Numbered from the stretch's first letter, positions 16,251-26,291 are shown. The stretch is DNA of 64,000 nt from Minwuia thermotolerans (GCF_002924445.1 NZ_PIGG01000081.1:62001-126000); one strand, 5' to 3'. Notes: a model not told the origin generated them from the letters alone. Numbers and translations: made by a program.

Positions 16251-17747
16251 ATGCCGGGGGCGGGGGCGGATGATGACGGCCCGCGGCATTGGGGTCGTCT
16301 TTTGCTGAATTTGCAGTCGATCTTCTACATCGTCGGCATGCTCTGGTGCGGGCTCGCCGGGCTGATGCTGGTGCCGATCCTGATCGACCTGGTCACGATC
16401 GACGGCTTCGCTGTCGGCTTTCTCGAATCCATGCTTGTCGTCCTTGCACTCGGCGGTCTGCTGGTCATTGCATCCAGACCACGGCAGGGCATATCCCTGC
16501 GATTGCGCGACGCGTTCGTGCTCACTTCGCTCGCCTGGGCAAGCCTCCCCGCGGCGGCGGCGCTGCCGTTCCTGTTCTACGGCCTTGATTATTCAGACGC
16601 CTATTTCGAGGCGATGTCGGGCCTCACCACCACCGGATCGACCGTAATCGCCGGGCTCGATACGGCGGATCGGGGCCTGTTGTTCTGGCGATCCCTGCTG
16701 CAATGGATGGGGGGCGCTGGAATCATCCTCATGGCCATCATGCTGCTGCCGTTCCTGCGCGTCGGCGGCATGCAGCTGTTCAGAACGGAAAGTTCGGACC
16801 AGTTCGAGAAGGCGGTTCCGCGGGCCGTGCAGTTCGGGGCCTGGATCTTCAGCGTCTACGCCGGCCTCACGGTGATCGCTGCTTTGACCTACAAGATTCT
16901 GGGCATGAGCGATTTCGATGCCATCTGCCACGCCATGACGACCCTGTCGACCGGTGGATACTCCACGCACGACGCCTCGTTCGGATATTTCGAGGAGCCT
17001 GCGCTGCACTGGGCCGCGTCACTGTTCATGATCGCCGGCGCCCTGCCATTCGCCGCCTACGTCCACGCACTGCGAGGGCGGCCCGACGCCTTCTACAAGG
17101 ATCCCCAGGTGCGGGGATTCCTGGCGGTCGTGTTCGGCGTCTGCGCGCTGTTCACGCTCTGGCTCTGGCTGACCGAGGGCGGCGACCCGACGGTTGCGGC
17201 GCGGCTGGTCGTCTTCAACGTGGTCTCCATCGTCACGACCACGGGCTATGCGACCACTGACTATCAGCTCTGGGGCTCGTTCGCGGTCACCGCATTTCTC
17301 TTCCTGATGTTCATGGGAGGCTGCGCCGGTTCGACCTCGGGCGCGGTAAAGACCTATCGTATCCAGATCCTGGCGATAACCGTGGTGGGCCAGATCCGGC
17401 GGCTTTCCTCGGTCCATCGCGTTCATGTGCCGCAATATGGCGGCCAGCGGCTGCCAGCCGACGTTCCGGTGTCGGTGCTCGCATTTCTGGCGGCCTATGT
17501 GGTCGTGATCGCCTTCGGGTCCCTTCTGCTCTCCATGACCGGACTGGACATGGTGACATCGGTGACCGCGACGATCACAGCGCTGACCAATGTCGGACCG
17601 GGTCTTGGAAGCATCATCGGACCAGCGGGCAATTTCGTGCCGCTTTCGGACACTGCGAAGTGGCTTCTGTCGGCCGCTATGATGCTGGGGCGGCTGGAGC
17701 TGTTTACCGTGCTGGTTCTGCTGGACCCTGAGTTCTGGCGGAACTGA
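16251..17747 (+). CDS. TrkH-family potassium uptake channel subunit
   Basis: A protein of up to 498 residues with about ten membrane segments and the four half-membrane selectivity loops of TrkH/KtrB, each with its filter Gly: GLTTTGST, TLSTGGYST, VTTTGYATTD and TALTNVGPGLG. It forms the K+-conducting subunit and needs a cytosolic NAD-binding TrkA, not seen in the window. The start is uncertain: ATG at 16251 gives an odd Gly/Asp-rich leader, while TTG at 16302 gives (M)LLNLQSIFYIVG, closer to the family N-terminus. PtsP is encoded nearby and the nitrogen PTS can control K+ uptake, but any link here is speculation. Confidence 0.88.
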   Translation: MPGAGADDDGPRHWGRLLLNLQSIFYIVGMLWCGLAGLMLVPILIDLVTIDGFAVGFLESMLVVLALGGLLVIASRPRQGISLRLRDAFVLTSLAWASLPAAAALPFLFYGLDYSDAYFEAMSGLTTTGSTVIAGLDTADRGLLFWRSLLQWMGGAGIILMAIMLLPFLRVGGMQLFRTESSDQFEKAVPRAVQFGAWIFSVYAGLTVIAALTYKILGMSDFDAICHAMTTLSTGGYSTHDASFGYFEEPALHWAASLFMIAGALPFAAYVHALRGRPDAFYKDPQVRGFLAVVFGVCALFTLWLWLTEGGDPTVAARLVVFNVVSIVTTTGYATTDYQLWGSFAVTAFLFLMFMGGCAGSTSGAVKTYRIQILAITVVGQIRRLSSVHRVHVPQYGGQRLPADVPVSVLAFLAAYVVVIAFGSLLLSMTGLDMVTSVTATITALTNVGPGLGSIIGPAGNFVPLSDTAKWLLSAAMMLGRLELFTVLVLLDPEFWRN

Positions 17748-18060
17748 CCGGCGGCGGAACGATTGCCGCGGTGGCGTGTGGCCGGAGCGGCGCTGCAACG
17801 GCCAACGACGGCTGCGCGCCTTCGCGCAGGGTCCGTCATCGGCCGCCGGACCGGGCTTGAGTGTGGAGGCGCACCCGGCCTGTTTCTGATTTCTTCAGTC
17901 GGATCAGGGGCTTCAACCCGAGGCGGGCGCGTCCGCCTGTCGCGTGCGAGCGGAGTGCCCTGACGAACTCGACCGAAGGCTACAACGGATTCCGCCCGGC
18001 GGAGGGTACAACGCCTCGCTCAGGCCGCGGTGGAGATGATCGGGAAATGCCGCCGCCGGT
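17748..18060. other. Intergenic region between trkH and tRNA-Asn
   Basis: A GC-rich 313-nt stretch between the end of trkH and the 3' end of a convergent tRNA gene. I see no credible reading frame, no clear T-tract terminator and no strong repeat. Confidence 0.4.
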
Positions 18061-18136
18061 TGGCTCCCCGGGTAGGACTCGAACCTACGACCCAGCGGTT
18101 AACAGCCGCTTGCTCTACCAACTGAGCTACCGAGGA
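18061..18136 (-). tRNA. tRNA-Asn (GTT)
   Basis: The minus strand folds into a full cloverleaf of 76 nt including an encoded CCA. The acceptor TCCTCGG pairs with CCGGGGA (one G-T pair). The anticodon stem AGCGG/CCGCT frames the loop CTGTTAA, giving anticodon GTT for Asn, and the T-arm is GTAGG-TTCGAGT-CCTAC. A TTATAT sequence about 18 nt upstream of the 5' end could be the -10 box. Confidence 0.96.
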
Positions 18137-18279
18137 CCAGCCGTGGCGGAGCGGCGATATAACAAAGGCCCCATGGCTTGGCCAGCGAAAAATCCGGCCG
18201 TCCCCGGCCGTGCCGCGGCATCGGCGACCGCCGCGCGATCGCTGCGCCGGCGCCGGTGTCGCCATGATCGCCGGCAGGA

Positions 18280-19305
18280 TCAGGCGGGCTCCGCGGCCGT
18301 CCTGCCGCCGGCTGCCTCCGGGGCCGGAGTGACATCGACCGGCTGCTCCTCGCCGGTCGTGGCGTCGATGAACGCTGCAGGCCGGCCGTCTTCGCAGTCA
18401 TAGGCGTTGTGCTTGAGCCGTCTGGGGCTCAGACCCTCCACCCTGTGGAACGTCGCGCCGTCGATGGCGTTGCCCGTCATGTGGACGCCCTTCATTGCGC
18501 CGCGGAAGAAGGCGCAATGGCGCAGTCCGCAGCGATCAAGGCCGGCGCGGGAGAAATCGCAGCCCTCGAACCGGATCCCCGAAAGGTCCATCTTCGCGAA
18601 ATCGAAGCCGGAGAAGTCGAGGAAGTGGCAGGAAAGCGGCGCGGGGATGCGGGCCCCGCGCAGTTCCGGGTGGTAGCCGGCGGCCCGCTCGGCGCGTTTC
18701 ATCCTGTCGTCGCGTGCGCCGAGCGTGCGGAACAGCAGGCGCTTTTCGTCTTCGGTGTAGATGTTCCCGCCGCCGGCGGCGGACGGCTCGCCATTGGGCG
18801 GCCTTTCCGGACCGCGCGTATCCTCGAAGCAGGCCGTCAGCAGGCGCATGACCGGGACATGGTAGGCGGCGGGATCCTCGCGGCGGAGTTCGTCGAGGAC
18901 GAACATCGCGGCCATCCGCTCCTGTCGGGAGTCAGCGCCCAGCATCCCGGCGGCATCCTGAAGCCGGCCGTAGCGGTTGCCGCGCTGGCCCGACTCGAGC
19001 TGCCGGAATTGTCGGGCCGCCTGGCGGTGGGCGGTGATGCTGCGCCATACCAGCAGCGGCAGGGCCATCAGCCCGAGCAGGATCAGCCCCAGATCGCGCA
19101 GCGTGGCGCCGTTCGTGACCCCGTCCGCGCCGTGGCCCCGGTTCAGCCAGGCCCAGAACGCTTCGAGCGGAGCGGGCCATGTTGCAACGAGGTAGGGCGG
19201 CAGGGTGGCCGCGACCGCCGCGGCGAGCACCACCACAACGGGGGCGTGGCGCCAATGCCAGAAGCCGCGGGGATTGAATGGTGCGGTTCTCCTGGGCGGC
19301 ATCAT
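18280..19305 (-). CDS. Membrane-anchored pentapeptide-repeat protein
   Basis: A protein of 341 residues. Two hydrophobic segments (about 22-40, VVVVLAAAVAATLPPYLVA, and 71-85, LGLILLGLMALPLLV) anchor it, followed by a long soluble region. A run of pentapeptide repeats lies at about 240-300, readable as FLDFSGFDFAKMDLSG, then IRFEGCDFSRAGLDRC, giving a short right-handed beta-helix. The middle part (WRSITAHRQAARQFRQLESG, then RQERMAAMFVLDELR) resembles membrane proteins with pentapeptide domains common in alphaproteobacteria. ATG at 19305 has an AGGAG nine bases upstream. The function is unknown. It sits between two tRNA genes on the same strand. Confidence 0.7.
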   Translation of the reverse strand: MMPPRRTAPFNPRGFWHWRHAPVVVVLAAAVAATLPPYLVATWPAPLEAFWAWLNRGHGADGVTNGATLRDLGLILLGLMALPLLVWRSITAHRQAARQFRQLESGQRGNRYGRLQDAAGMLGADSRQERMAAMFVLDELRREDPAAYHVPVMRLLTACFEDTRGPERPPNGEPSAAGGGNIYTEDEKRLLFRTLGARDDRMKRAERAAGYHPELRGARIPAPLSCHFLDFSGFDFAKMDLSGIRFEGCDFSRAGLDRCGLRHCAFFRGAMKGVHMTGNAIDGATFHRVEGLSPRRLKHNAYDCEDGRPAAFIDATTGEEQPVDVTPAPEAAGGRTAAEPA

Positions 19306-19538
19306 GGCATGAGGCTCCTGCGATGGTTGCCGGGGGGGGGGTGCGAGGGATCCGAAGCGGCGCTCTCGCCGCCGCCGCGAAGGGAATACGGCGGCCGCGG
19401 TCAATGGCGGCTTCGCCGCCGGACGTCCACGCCGCCTTCGGGGCCGGGCGACCCCGTCTGCATTTCACTTGAGAGAGATCGCCCCGGCATTCAACCCGCT
19501 GCTTCCCGGATGCCGGGCCATTGGACTGACAGTAGGGC

Positions 19539-19612
19539 TGGAGGCGCGGACCGGAATCGAACCGGTGTACACGGATTTGCAGTCCGTTGCGTCACCACTC
19601 CGCCACCGCGCC
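19539..19612 (-). tRNA. tRNA-Cys (GCA)
   Basis: The minus strand gives a 74-nt cloverleaf with an encoded CCA. The acceptor GGCGCGG pairs perfectly with CCGCGCC and the discriminator base is T. The anticodon stem CGGA/TCCG frames CTGCAAA, giving anticodon GCA for Cys, and the T-arm reads CCGG-TTCGATT-CCGG. Confidence 0.96.
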
Positions 19613-19635
19613 GTTCCAATGAGTGGGCGGGCTGC

Positions 19636-19664
19636 GGTATAGGCCCCGCTCCCGAACGGGTCAA
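19636..19664 (-). promoter_or_regulatory. Sigma-70-type promoter of tRNA-Cys
   Basis: On the minus strand TTGACC and TATACC are separated by exactly 17 nt. The -10 box ends 23 nt before the tRNA-Cys 5' end, which predicts a leader of roughly 16 nt. Both hexamers differ from consensus by one or two bases. Confidence 0.7.
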
Positions 19665-19785
19665 GCGGGAAGCGGTGTTGCGTTCCGGTCGCATTGCGCG
19701 GCGATCCCGCGCACCTTATAACGCCACGAATTGCATGAGATTTCCGTGGATCCGAGGGGGTCCGCTCGCTTCCGGGAAAGGGTGA

Positions 19786-20445
19786 ATGTCCACAAGTCTG
19801 GATTATGAGGCTGCGCGCCAGGCCATGATCAACAGCCAGCTCCGGCCGAACCGGCTGATCGACGAGCGTCTGATCGAGGCGATCGATCGCGTGCCGAGAG
19901 AGGCCTTCGTGCCCAAGGAACTGCGCGGCATCGCCTATGTCGACGAGGATCTGCCGCTGGGCGAGGGCCGCTACATGATGGAGCCGATGGTGCTGGCGCG
20001 CATGCTGCAGGACGCCCGCATCGAGGCAGACGATACGGTGCTGATGGTCGGCTGCACCACGGGCTACGGCGCGGCTGTGGCCGCGGCGCTGGCCGGAACG
20101 GTGATCGCGCTGGAGCAGGATCCGGAATTCGTCCGCCGCGCCACCGAGACGCTGGCGGGCCTGGGCATCGCCAACGTGGCGGTGGTCGAGGGCGAACTGG
20201 CGCAGGGCATTCCCGACCAGGGACCCTTCGACGTGATCATCCTGGAAGGCGCGGTGGCCGAGGTGCCGGAGACTCTGCTGGACCAGCTCGCCGAGGGCGG
20301 CCGGCTGATGACGGTGCTGCGCGAGGGCGGCATCGGCAAGCTGACCATCTTCACCCGCGTGGGCGGGATCGGCCGGCGCACGATCTTCGACGCGGCGACG
20401 CCCGTCCTGCCCGGCTTCGAGAAGAAGAAGAGTTTCGTGTTTTGA
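19786..20445 (+). CDS. Protein-L-isoaspartate O-methyltransferase-like protein
   Basis: A protein of 219 residues of the Pcm/PIMT family. It has AMINSQLRPNRLIDERL, RVPREAFVPKEL and IAYVDEDLPLGEG as in PIMT, and a SAM-binding region VLMVGCTTGYGAAVA where true PIMT has VGxGSGY. The family's substrate-loop motif QTIS is replaced by RYMME, so isoaspartate repair is not certain. Homologues commonly sit upstream of tolC in alphaproteobacteria. Its TGA overlaps the TTG start of the rhodanese gene, so the three genes to 22117 form one operon. Promoter elements are not obvious in the 121 nt after the tRNA-Cys promoter. Confidence 0.75.
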   Translation: MSTSLDYEAARQAMINSQLRPNRLIDERLIEAIDRVPREAFVPKELRGIAYVDEDLPLGEGRYMMEPMVLARMLQDARIEADDTVLMVGCTTGYGAAVAAALAGTVIALEQDPEFVRRATETLAGLGIANVAVVEGELAQGIPDQGPFDVIILEGAVAEVPETLLDQLAEGGRLMTVLREGGIGKLTIFTRVGGIGRRTIFDAATPVLPGFEKKKSFVF

Positions 20446-20771
20446 GCGCTCCCGAACTGCCTTTGGAGGTGACGGTCGCCGAGGCCGCTGATATGCGCGC
20501 GAAGGGCGCCGCGATCGTCGATGTGCGCGAGCCCTGGGAGTTCGACCAGGGTCATATCGAGGACGCCCTCCTGATCCCGCTGAAGAGTTTGCCCCAGCGC
20601 GTGGCCGAGGTGCCGCGGGACCGGCCCGTGGTGATCAACTGTCACCATGGCGGCCGCAGCATGCAGGCGGTCAACTACCTGCGCCAGCAGGGTTTCGGCA
20701 ATGTCACCAACATGGAAGGGGGCATCGACAGATGGTCGCTCGAAATCGACCCGTCAATCGCGCGCTACTAG
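20442..20771 (+). CDS. Single-domain rhodanese-like protein
   Basis: A protein of 109 residues that is a complete single rhodanese domain. IVDVREPWEFDQGHI is the first conserved motif and the active-site Cys67 lies in VVINCHHGGRS. Such proteins carry sulfane sulfur as a Cys persulfide in the cytosol. A TTG start overlaps the stop of the PIMT-like gene (TTGA). Its last 40 nt overlap the start of tolC in another frame, so translation of the two is probably linked. Confidence 0.85.
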   Translation: MSAPELPLEVTVAEAADMRAKGAAIVDVREPWEFDQGHIEDALLIPLKSLPQRVAEVPRDRPVVINCHHGGRSMQAVNYLRQQGFGNVTNMEGGIDRWSLEIDPSIARY

Positions 20772-22117
20772 GCGCGGTTTCCGGCGCCGCCCTGCTGACG
20801 GCCCTTGCCGGACCGGCCGCAGCCGAGACCCTGCGCGAAGCCCTGATCGCCGCCTATGCGACGAATCCGACGCTGGCCGCCGAGCGCGCCAACCTCCGCG
20901 CCGTCGACGAGAACGTCAACCAGGCGCTGTCGGGCTGGCGGCCGACCGTCGTGGCCACGGCCGACGGCGGTCTGCAGTTCAACGACCAGGAAATCCGCGG
21001 CATCGCGAGTTCCGACACAACCGCACCGCTCAACGCCACGCTGAACCTGACCCAGCCGGTCTATGACGGCGGCACGACGCCGGCCGAGGTCGATTCCGCC
21101 GAGGCGCTGGTGCTGGCCGGCCGCGCCAATCTGAGTTCCACCGAGCAGGACATCCTGCTCGACGCCGTCACCGTCTACATGGACGTGCTGCTCAATCAGG
21201 CGATCGTGCAGCTCAACCTGAACAACGAGGAACGGCTGGAGCGTCAGCTCGAGGCCGCGCAGGATCGTTTCAGCGTCGGCGAGATCACCCGCACCGATGT
21301 GGCCCAGGCACAGGCGGCGCTGTCACGCGCCGCGGCGGACCGGGCGCAGGCGGAAGGCAATCTGATCGCCGCGCGCGCGGCCTATGAGCGTGTCGTCGGC
21401 AACATGCCCGATCAGTTGCAACCGCCGCCGCCGCTGCCCGACGTGCCGCCCAGCGAGAAGCTGGCGCTGGAGATCGCGTACGCGGAAAATCCGGATCTGC
21501 TGGTCGCGGTCAACACTGCCGACTCGGCGGAGCACGACATCCGCGCGACCTATGGCCAGCTTCTGCCCCAGGTCGACGTGGAGGCGCTGGCGACCCATTC
21601 GCGCAACGGCACCCAGGCCGGCGACGACAACACCACGCTGCGGCTGCGCGGCGTGCTGACGGTGCCGATCTATCAGGCCGGCGCCGTCCACAGCGGCGTG
21701 CGCCAGCAGAAGAACGTGCACAGCCAGCGCATGCTGGAAGTGCAGGAGACCCGCCGGCTGGTCGGCGAAGGCGTGACCCAGGCCTGGGAGGCGCTGGAGA
21801 CCGCACGCGCCCGGATCGTGGCCGGCCGCGCCGAGGTGCGCGCCAACGAGATCGCGCTGGAAGGCGTGATCCAGGAGGCGCAGGTCGGCTCGCGCACGAC
21901 GCTGGACGTGCTCGATGCCGAACAGGACCTGCTGGATTCGCAGGTCGCGCTGGTTCAGGCGGAGCGCGACGAGTATGTCGGGGCCTATCAACTGCTGGAC
22001 GCCGTAGGGCGGCTCAGCGTTGCGGTGCTTGGCCTGGCGGTCGAAGCCTACGACCCCGATGTCCACTACAGGCAGGTCCGCGATCAGTGGTGGGGCACCC
22101 AACCGCGGGCGGAGTGA
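20732..22117 (+). CDS. tolC: TolC-family outer membrane efflux protein
   Basis: A protein of 461 residues with a cleavable signal peptide (about 1-31, ending GPAAAET). Two internally repeated units follow, each with a TLREALIAAYATNPTL-like helix and transmembrane strands such as LNLTQPVYDGG and VLTVPIYQAG. Long alpha-helices rich in Glu, Ala and Arg form the periplasmic tunnel. The trimer serves as the exit duct of RND pumps and type I secretion systems. ATG at 20732 lies inside the end of the rhodanese gene, with AAGGGGG upstream. No inner membrane pump partners are adjacent. Confidence 0.92.
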   Translation: MVARNRPVNRALLGAVSGAALLTALAGPAAAETLREALIAAYATNPTLAAERANLRAVDENVNQALSGWRPTVVATADGGLQFNDQEIRGIASSDTTAPLNATLNLTQPVYDGGTTPAEVDSAEALVLAGRANLSSTEQDILLDAVTVYMDVLLNQAIVQLNLNNEERLERQLEAAQDRFSVGEITRTDVAQAQAALSRAAADRAQAEGNLIAARAAYERVVGNMPDQLQPPPPLPDVPPSEKLALEIAYAENPDLLVAVNTADSAEHDIRATYGQLLPQVDVEALATHSRNGTQAGDDNTTLRLRGVLTVPIYQAGAVHSGVRQQKNVHSQRMLEVQETRRLVGEGVTQAWEALETARARIVAGRAEVRANEIALEGVIQEAQVGSRTTLDVLDAEQDLLDSQVALVQAERDEYVGAYQLLDAVGRLSVAVLGLAVEAYDPDVHYRQVRDQWWGTQPRAE

Positions 22118-22216
22118 GCATTGCGGGGGCGTTAACCAAGCTTTAGCGTCATCCGTGCAACGCTGGCCATTCCGGACGCCGCGCGACCGACGGCCGTCAT
22201 TGAACACGGAAAGATC

Positions 22217-22822
22217 ATGAGCGACGCCAACGCCCAGAACGAACCGACAATGGAGGAGATTCTCGCCTCCATCCGGCGGATCATTTCCGAAGACGACGAG
22301 GAAGAACAGCCGAAGCCGGAGGCGGCCGAGGAGGAGGATTCCGTCGAGGAGATGCTGAACTCCGAGCCGGACTCCGATCCGGAACCGGAGCCCGAGCCGG
22401 TGTTCGCGCCCGAACCGGAGCCGGAACCCGAACCCGAGCCGGAGCCCGAAGAGGAAGAGGTTCTCGAACTGACCGACATGGTCGAGGACGAGGGCTCCGA
22501 CACCGACCTGACGGGCGACGCGGCAGACGACCGCATGGAAACGCCGGCCCCGCCGGTGTCGCCGCAGACGATCACCGACCGCCTGATCTCCGACGTCACC
22601 GCGGCCGAATCGGCGGCCTCGCTCGCCGCGCTCACCCACCGGGTTTCCTCCCAGCGCGACATTTCCGTGCCGACCCACCGCAGTCTGGAAGACATCACCA
22701 AGGAGCTGCTGCGGCCGATGCTGAAGGAATGGCTGGACAAGAACCTGCCGGCGATCGTCCAGCGCATCGTCGAACGCGAGATCGCCAAGCTCGCCGGCGA
22801 GGTCGACGACAGCAAGCGCTGA
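22217..22822 (+). CDS. PopZ-family polar organising protein (DUF2497)
   Basis: A protein of 201 residues with PopZ architecture. A short N-terminal helix (PTMEEILASIRRIISEDDEE) is followed by an acidic, disordered Pro/Glu linker (about 50-80, repeated EP dipeptides) and a C-terminal helical assembly domain ending LLRPMLKEWLDKNLPAIVQ. PopZ self-assembles into a condensate at the cell pole that anchors the chromosome origin and recruits cell-cycle regulators. The position just before valS is common in alphaproteobacteria. The EP-rich tract is low-complexity coding sequence, not a separate repeat element. Confidence 0.88.
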   Translation: MSDANAQNEPTMEEILASIRRIISEDDEEEQPKPEAAEEEDSVEEMLNSEPDSDPEPEPEPVFAPEPEPEPEPEPEPEEEEVLELTDMVEDEGSDTDLTGDAADDRMETPAPPVSPQTITDRLISDVTAAESAASLAALTHRVSSQRDISVPTHRSLEDITKELLRPMLKEWLDKNLPAIVQRIVEREIAKLAGEVDDSKR

Positions 22823-22936
22823 GCGTTCCGCCGCCCTTCCACTTGACGCCCTGGCGTCCCGCGCCCTAGTACCCTGCATCCCGGCGCGGGCGCGCCGCGG
22901 GCGGTGTCAGTTCAATCGGAAACGGCGGGTTCGGCG

Positions 22937-25570
22937 ATGCTGGACAAGACCTATCGGCCCCAGGAGGTCGAACAGCGGCTCTATCGTGAATGGGAACAGG
23001 GCGGTCTGTTCCGCTGTGGCCAGGTGGACGGCGATCCCTTCACCATCGTGATCCCGCCGCCGAACGTCACCGGCAGCCTGCACATGGGCCACGCGCTGAA
23101 CAACACGCTGCAGGACGTGTTGATGCGCTGGCGGCGCATGAAGGGGCGCGATGCGCTGTGGCAGCCGGGCACGGACCACGCCGGCATCGCCACCCAGATG
23201 GTCGTCGAACGACAGCTCGCCGAGCAGGGGAAGAACCGGCGCGACATGGGCCGCGAGGCTTTCGTCGAGCGCGTCTGGGAATGGAAGGAGGAGTCGGGCG
23301 GCGCCATCACCAACCAGCTCCGCCGCCTGGGCGCGTCCTGCGACTGGGACCGCGAGCGCTTCACCATGGACGAGGGGCTTTCCGCCGCCGTCCGCAAGGT
23401 CTTCGTCGACCTCTACAGACAGGACCTGATCTACCGCGACAAGCGGCTGGTCAACTGGGATCCGAAGCTGCTGACCGCGATCTCCGATCTGGAGGTGGAG
23501 AACCGGGAAGTGAAGGGCCACATGTGGCATTTCCGCTATCCGGTCGAGGGCGAGGACGGCGCCTTCATCACCGTCGCCACCACCCGGCCGGAGACGATGC
23601 TGGGCGACACCTGCGTCGCGGTTCATCCCGACGACGAGCGCTACACCGGCCTGATCGGCAAGCACGTCATCCTGCCGTTGGTCGGCCGCCGCATCCCCAT
23701 CGTCGCCGACGAATACGCCGATCCCGAACAGGGCTCCGGCGCGGTGAAGATCACGCCGGCCCACGACTTCAATGACTTCGAGGTCGGCAAGCGCCACGAC
23801 GCCGAGATGGTCAACATCTTCGACGAACACGCGGTCCTGAACGACAACGTGCCCGAGGCCTATCGCGGTCTGGAGCGTTTCGCCGCGCGCGAGAAGGTCA
23901 TCGCCGATCTGGACGCCGAAGGCCTGCTGGAGAAGATCGACGAGATCACCCACACGGTGCCCTATGGCGACCGCTCCGGCGTCGTCATCGAACCGTGGCT
24001 CACCGACCAGTGGTTCGTCGATGCGGCCACGCTGGCGAAGCCCGCCATCGAGGCCGTCGAGTCGGGGCGCATCCAGTTCGTCCCGAAGAACTGGGAGAAC
24101 ACCTATTTCGAGTGGATGCGCAACATCCAGCCTTGGTGCGTCAGCCGACAGCTCTGGTGGGGCCACCAGATTCCGGCCTGGTACGGGCCGGACGGCGCGA
24201 TCTTCGTCGAGCACACCGAGGAAGAGGCGGCAGCCGCGGCGGAGAAGCACTATGGCCGCAAGGTCGAGCTGACCCGCGACGAGGACGTCCTCGACACCTG
24301 GTTCTCGTCTGCGCTGTGGCCGTTCTCGACGCTGGGCTGGCCGGAGGCGACGCCGGAGCTCGAGCGCTACTACCCGACCGACGTGCTGATCACCGGCTTC
24401 GACATCATCTTCTTCTGGGTCGCCCGCATGATCATGATGGGCCTCCACTTCATGGACGAGATTCCGTTCCACACGGTCTACATCCACGCCCTGGTCCGCG
24501 ACGAGAAGGGCCAGAAGATGTCCAAGTCGAAGGGCAACGTCATCGATCCGCTGGACCTGATCGACGAGTACGGCGCCGACGCGCTGCGCTTCACGCTGAC
24601 GGCGATGGCCGCCCAGGGCCGTGACATCAAGCTTTCGCCGCAACGCGTCGCCGGCTACCGCAACTTCGCCACCAAGATCTGGAACGCCGCACGCTTCTGC
24701 GAAATGAACCAGTGCGCGGAGCCGGCGGACTTCGACCCGGCGGCCCTGACCCAGCCGGTCAACCGCTGGATTGCGGCCGAGGCGGCGCGTGCGGCCCAGG
24801 CGATCGACCGCGAACTGGAGGCCTTCCGCTTCAACGAGGCGGCCGGCGCAGCCTACCGCTTCGTCTGGAACACCTTCTGCGACTGGTATCTGGAACTGGC
24901 CAAGCCGGCGCTGCAGTCCAACGACGCGGAGGTTTCCGGCGAGACCCGCGCCACCGCGGGCTGGGCGTTGAACCGCATCCTGGCGATGATGCATCCCTTC
25001 ACACCCTTCGTCACCGAGGAGCTCTGGCAGCGCACGGGCGGCGAGGGTTCGGTCTCGGCCCTCGACTGGCCGTCCATCGATTTCGCCGACGCGGAGGCGG
25101 AGACGGAATTCGGCTTCGTCATCGACCTGATCTCCGAGATCCGCTCCGTTCGGGCCGAGACCAACGTCCCGCCCGGCGCCCAGATCGTCGCCCACTTTCC
25201 CGATGCGGACGACGAACGGAAGTCGCGGATCGAGCGCAACCGGCAGATGATTTCCCGCCTGGCCAGGCTGTCGGACCTGGTGTTCGCCATGCCGGACGGC
25301 GCCGGCGGCGCGGAGACGGTCGTCGGCGGCATGCGGGTGGTGCTGCCGCTGGCCGACGTCATCGATATCGGCGCCGAGAAGTCGCGGCTGTCGAAGGAGA
25401 TCGAGAAGCTGGAGAGCGAGATCGCGCGCATCGAGAAGAAGCTCGCCAACGAGAATTTCGTCTCCCGCGCGCCCGAACACGTGGTCGAGCAGGAGCGGGA
25501 GCGCCGCGAGGACGCGGCGGCGGCACGCACCAAGCTCAACGCCGCGCTGGAGCGCCTCTCGGCCGCTTGA
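22937..25570 (+). CDS. valS: Valyl-tRNA synthetase
   Basis: A class Ia synthetase of 877 residues. The HIGH-type motif is in [13 protein letters not shown] (42-54) and KMSKS is at 527-531. The editing domain ([17 protein letters not shown]), the anticodon-binding domain and the C-terminal coiled-coil arm (from about 815, rich in Lys and Glu) are all present. It charges tRNA-Val and edits Thr. ATG at 22937 gives the family N-terminus [12 protein letters not shown]; a GTG at 22904 would add 11 residues. Its TGA overlaps the next ATG, so a downstream exported protein gene is coupled to it. Confidence 0.97.
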   Translation: MLDKTYRPQEVEQRLYREWEQGGLFRCGQVDGDPFTIVIPPPNVTGSLHMGHALNNTLQDVLMRWRRMKGRDALWQPGTDHAGIATQMVVERQLAEQGKNRRDMGREAFVERVWEWKEESGGAITNQLRRLGASCDWDRERFTMDEGLSAAVRKVFVDLYRQDLIYRDKRLVNWDPKLLTAISDLEVENREVKGHMWHFRYPVEGEDGAFITVATTRPETMLGDTCVAVHPDDERYTGLIGKHVILPLVGRRIPIVADEYADPEQGSGAVKITPAHDFNDFEVGKRHDAEMVNIFDEHAVLNDNVPEAYRGLERFAAREKVIADLDAEGLLEKIDEITHTVPYGDRSGVVIEPWLTDQWFVDAATLAKPAIEAVESGRIQFVPKNWENTYFEWMRNIQPWCVSRQLWWGHQIPAWYGPDGAIFVEHTEEEAAAAAEKHYGRKVELTRDEDVLDTWFSSALWPFSTLGWPEATPELERYYPTDVLITGFDIIFFWVARMIMMGLHFMDEIPFHTVYIHALVRDEKGQKMSKSKGNVIDPLDLIDEYGADALRFTLTAMAAQGRDIKLSPQRVAGYRNFATKIWNAARFCEMNQCAEPADFDPAALTQPVNRWIAAEAARAAQAIDRELEAFRFNEAAGAAYRFVWNTFCDWYLELAKPALQSNDAEVSGETRATAGWALNRILAMMHPFTPFVTEELWQRTGGEGSVSALDWPSIDFADAEAETEFGFVIDLISEIRSVRAETNVPPGAQIVAHFPDADDERKSRIERNRQMISRLARLSDLVFAMPDGAGGAETVVGGMRVVLPLADVIDIGAEKSRLSKEIEKLESEIARIEKKLANENFVSRAPEHVVEQERERREDAAAARTKLNAALERLSAA

Positions 25571-26214
25571 TGCGCCGCCTGCTGGCAGCGCTGGCCTGCC
25601 TTCTGCCCGCACTGGCCGGCGCGGCGGAACCGGGCTGGGTTGTGCCTTTCCGCGCCTATGTCAACGCGCCGGCCTATCTCAACGAGATGGGCCGCAGCAT
25701 CGCCCGGCTGGAAACCCGGCTGGCCCCGCAGTGCGTGCAGGTGCTGAAGGGCATGCGGCGGCAGGAACTGCGCATCATCACCGAGCCGTCCTTCGAACCC
25801 GGCCTGCCCATACCGACCGGCGGACAGTGGCGCGAACAGGTGCGCATCGACCGCTGCGGCGAGCCGGCGCTGCACAACGTGCTGGTGACGGCGGGCGAGG
25901 GCGCGAGCCCGTTCATGACCGTGCTGCTGCCGGGATCGTCGAAGGCTGACGGGCGCTTGCAGGTAAAGGCGACGCCGGCAGTCTTCGCCATCGCCGGCGC
26001 GCGGCTGGAGGGCGATTGCCGGAGCTCGGCGCGGCACATCGTCGATACGCAGTTCCGGCGCTGGCTGGGCAGCACCGGCGATGCGCCGCTGGCCGACCGG
26101 CTGTGGCGGGAGATCTGGACCGTGCGCATCTGCGGCCGGGATGTGCGCGTGCAGGTCGATTTCGCTCCCGACGGCCAGGGCGGCTATACCCATGCCGTCG
26201 ATATTGCGCCATAG
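25570..26214 (+). CDS. Exported hypothetical protein
   Basis: A protein of 214 residues with a clear signal peptide (1-18, [18 protein letters not shown]). The mature part has four Cys residues, in PQCVQVL, DRCGEP, EGDCRSS and VRICGRD, which could form two disulfides in the periplasm. I recognise no family. The ATG overlaps the valS stop by one base (TGATG), so it is probably translated with valS. Confidence 0.6.
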   Translation: MRRLLAALACLLPALAGAAEPGWVVPFRAYVNAPAYLNEMGRSIARLETRLAPQCVQVLKGMRRQELRIITEPSFEPGLPIPTGGQWREQVRIDRCGEPALHNVLVTAGEGASPFMTVLLPGSSKADGRLQVKATPAVFAIAGARLEGDCRSSARHIVDTQFRRWLGSTGDAPLADRLWREIWTVRICGRDVRVQVDFAPDGQGGYTHAVDIAP

Positions 26215-26291
26215 CCTCGGGCGGGCGTACTTGCCGCCGCCGGAGCCTTTCGGCATATTCCGCCCCACGCATCAGGGAGTCCCGAAAGCTC

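Noticed and set aside
22370-22455. Repetitive GAACCGGAGCC-like DNA suggesting a tandem repeat or CRISPR-like array
   Set aside because: It lies in frame within the popZ-like gene and encodes the acidic Pro/Glu linker typical of that family. There are no spacers.
22907-25612. Long minus-strand frame opposite valS
   Set aside because: The plus strand encodes an unmistakable valyl-tRNA synthetase. The opposite frame has skewed composition and no motifs.
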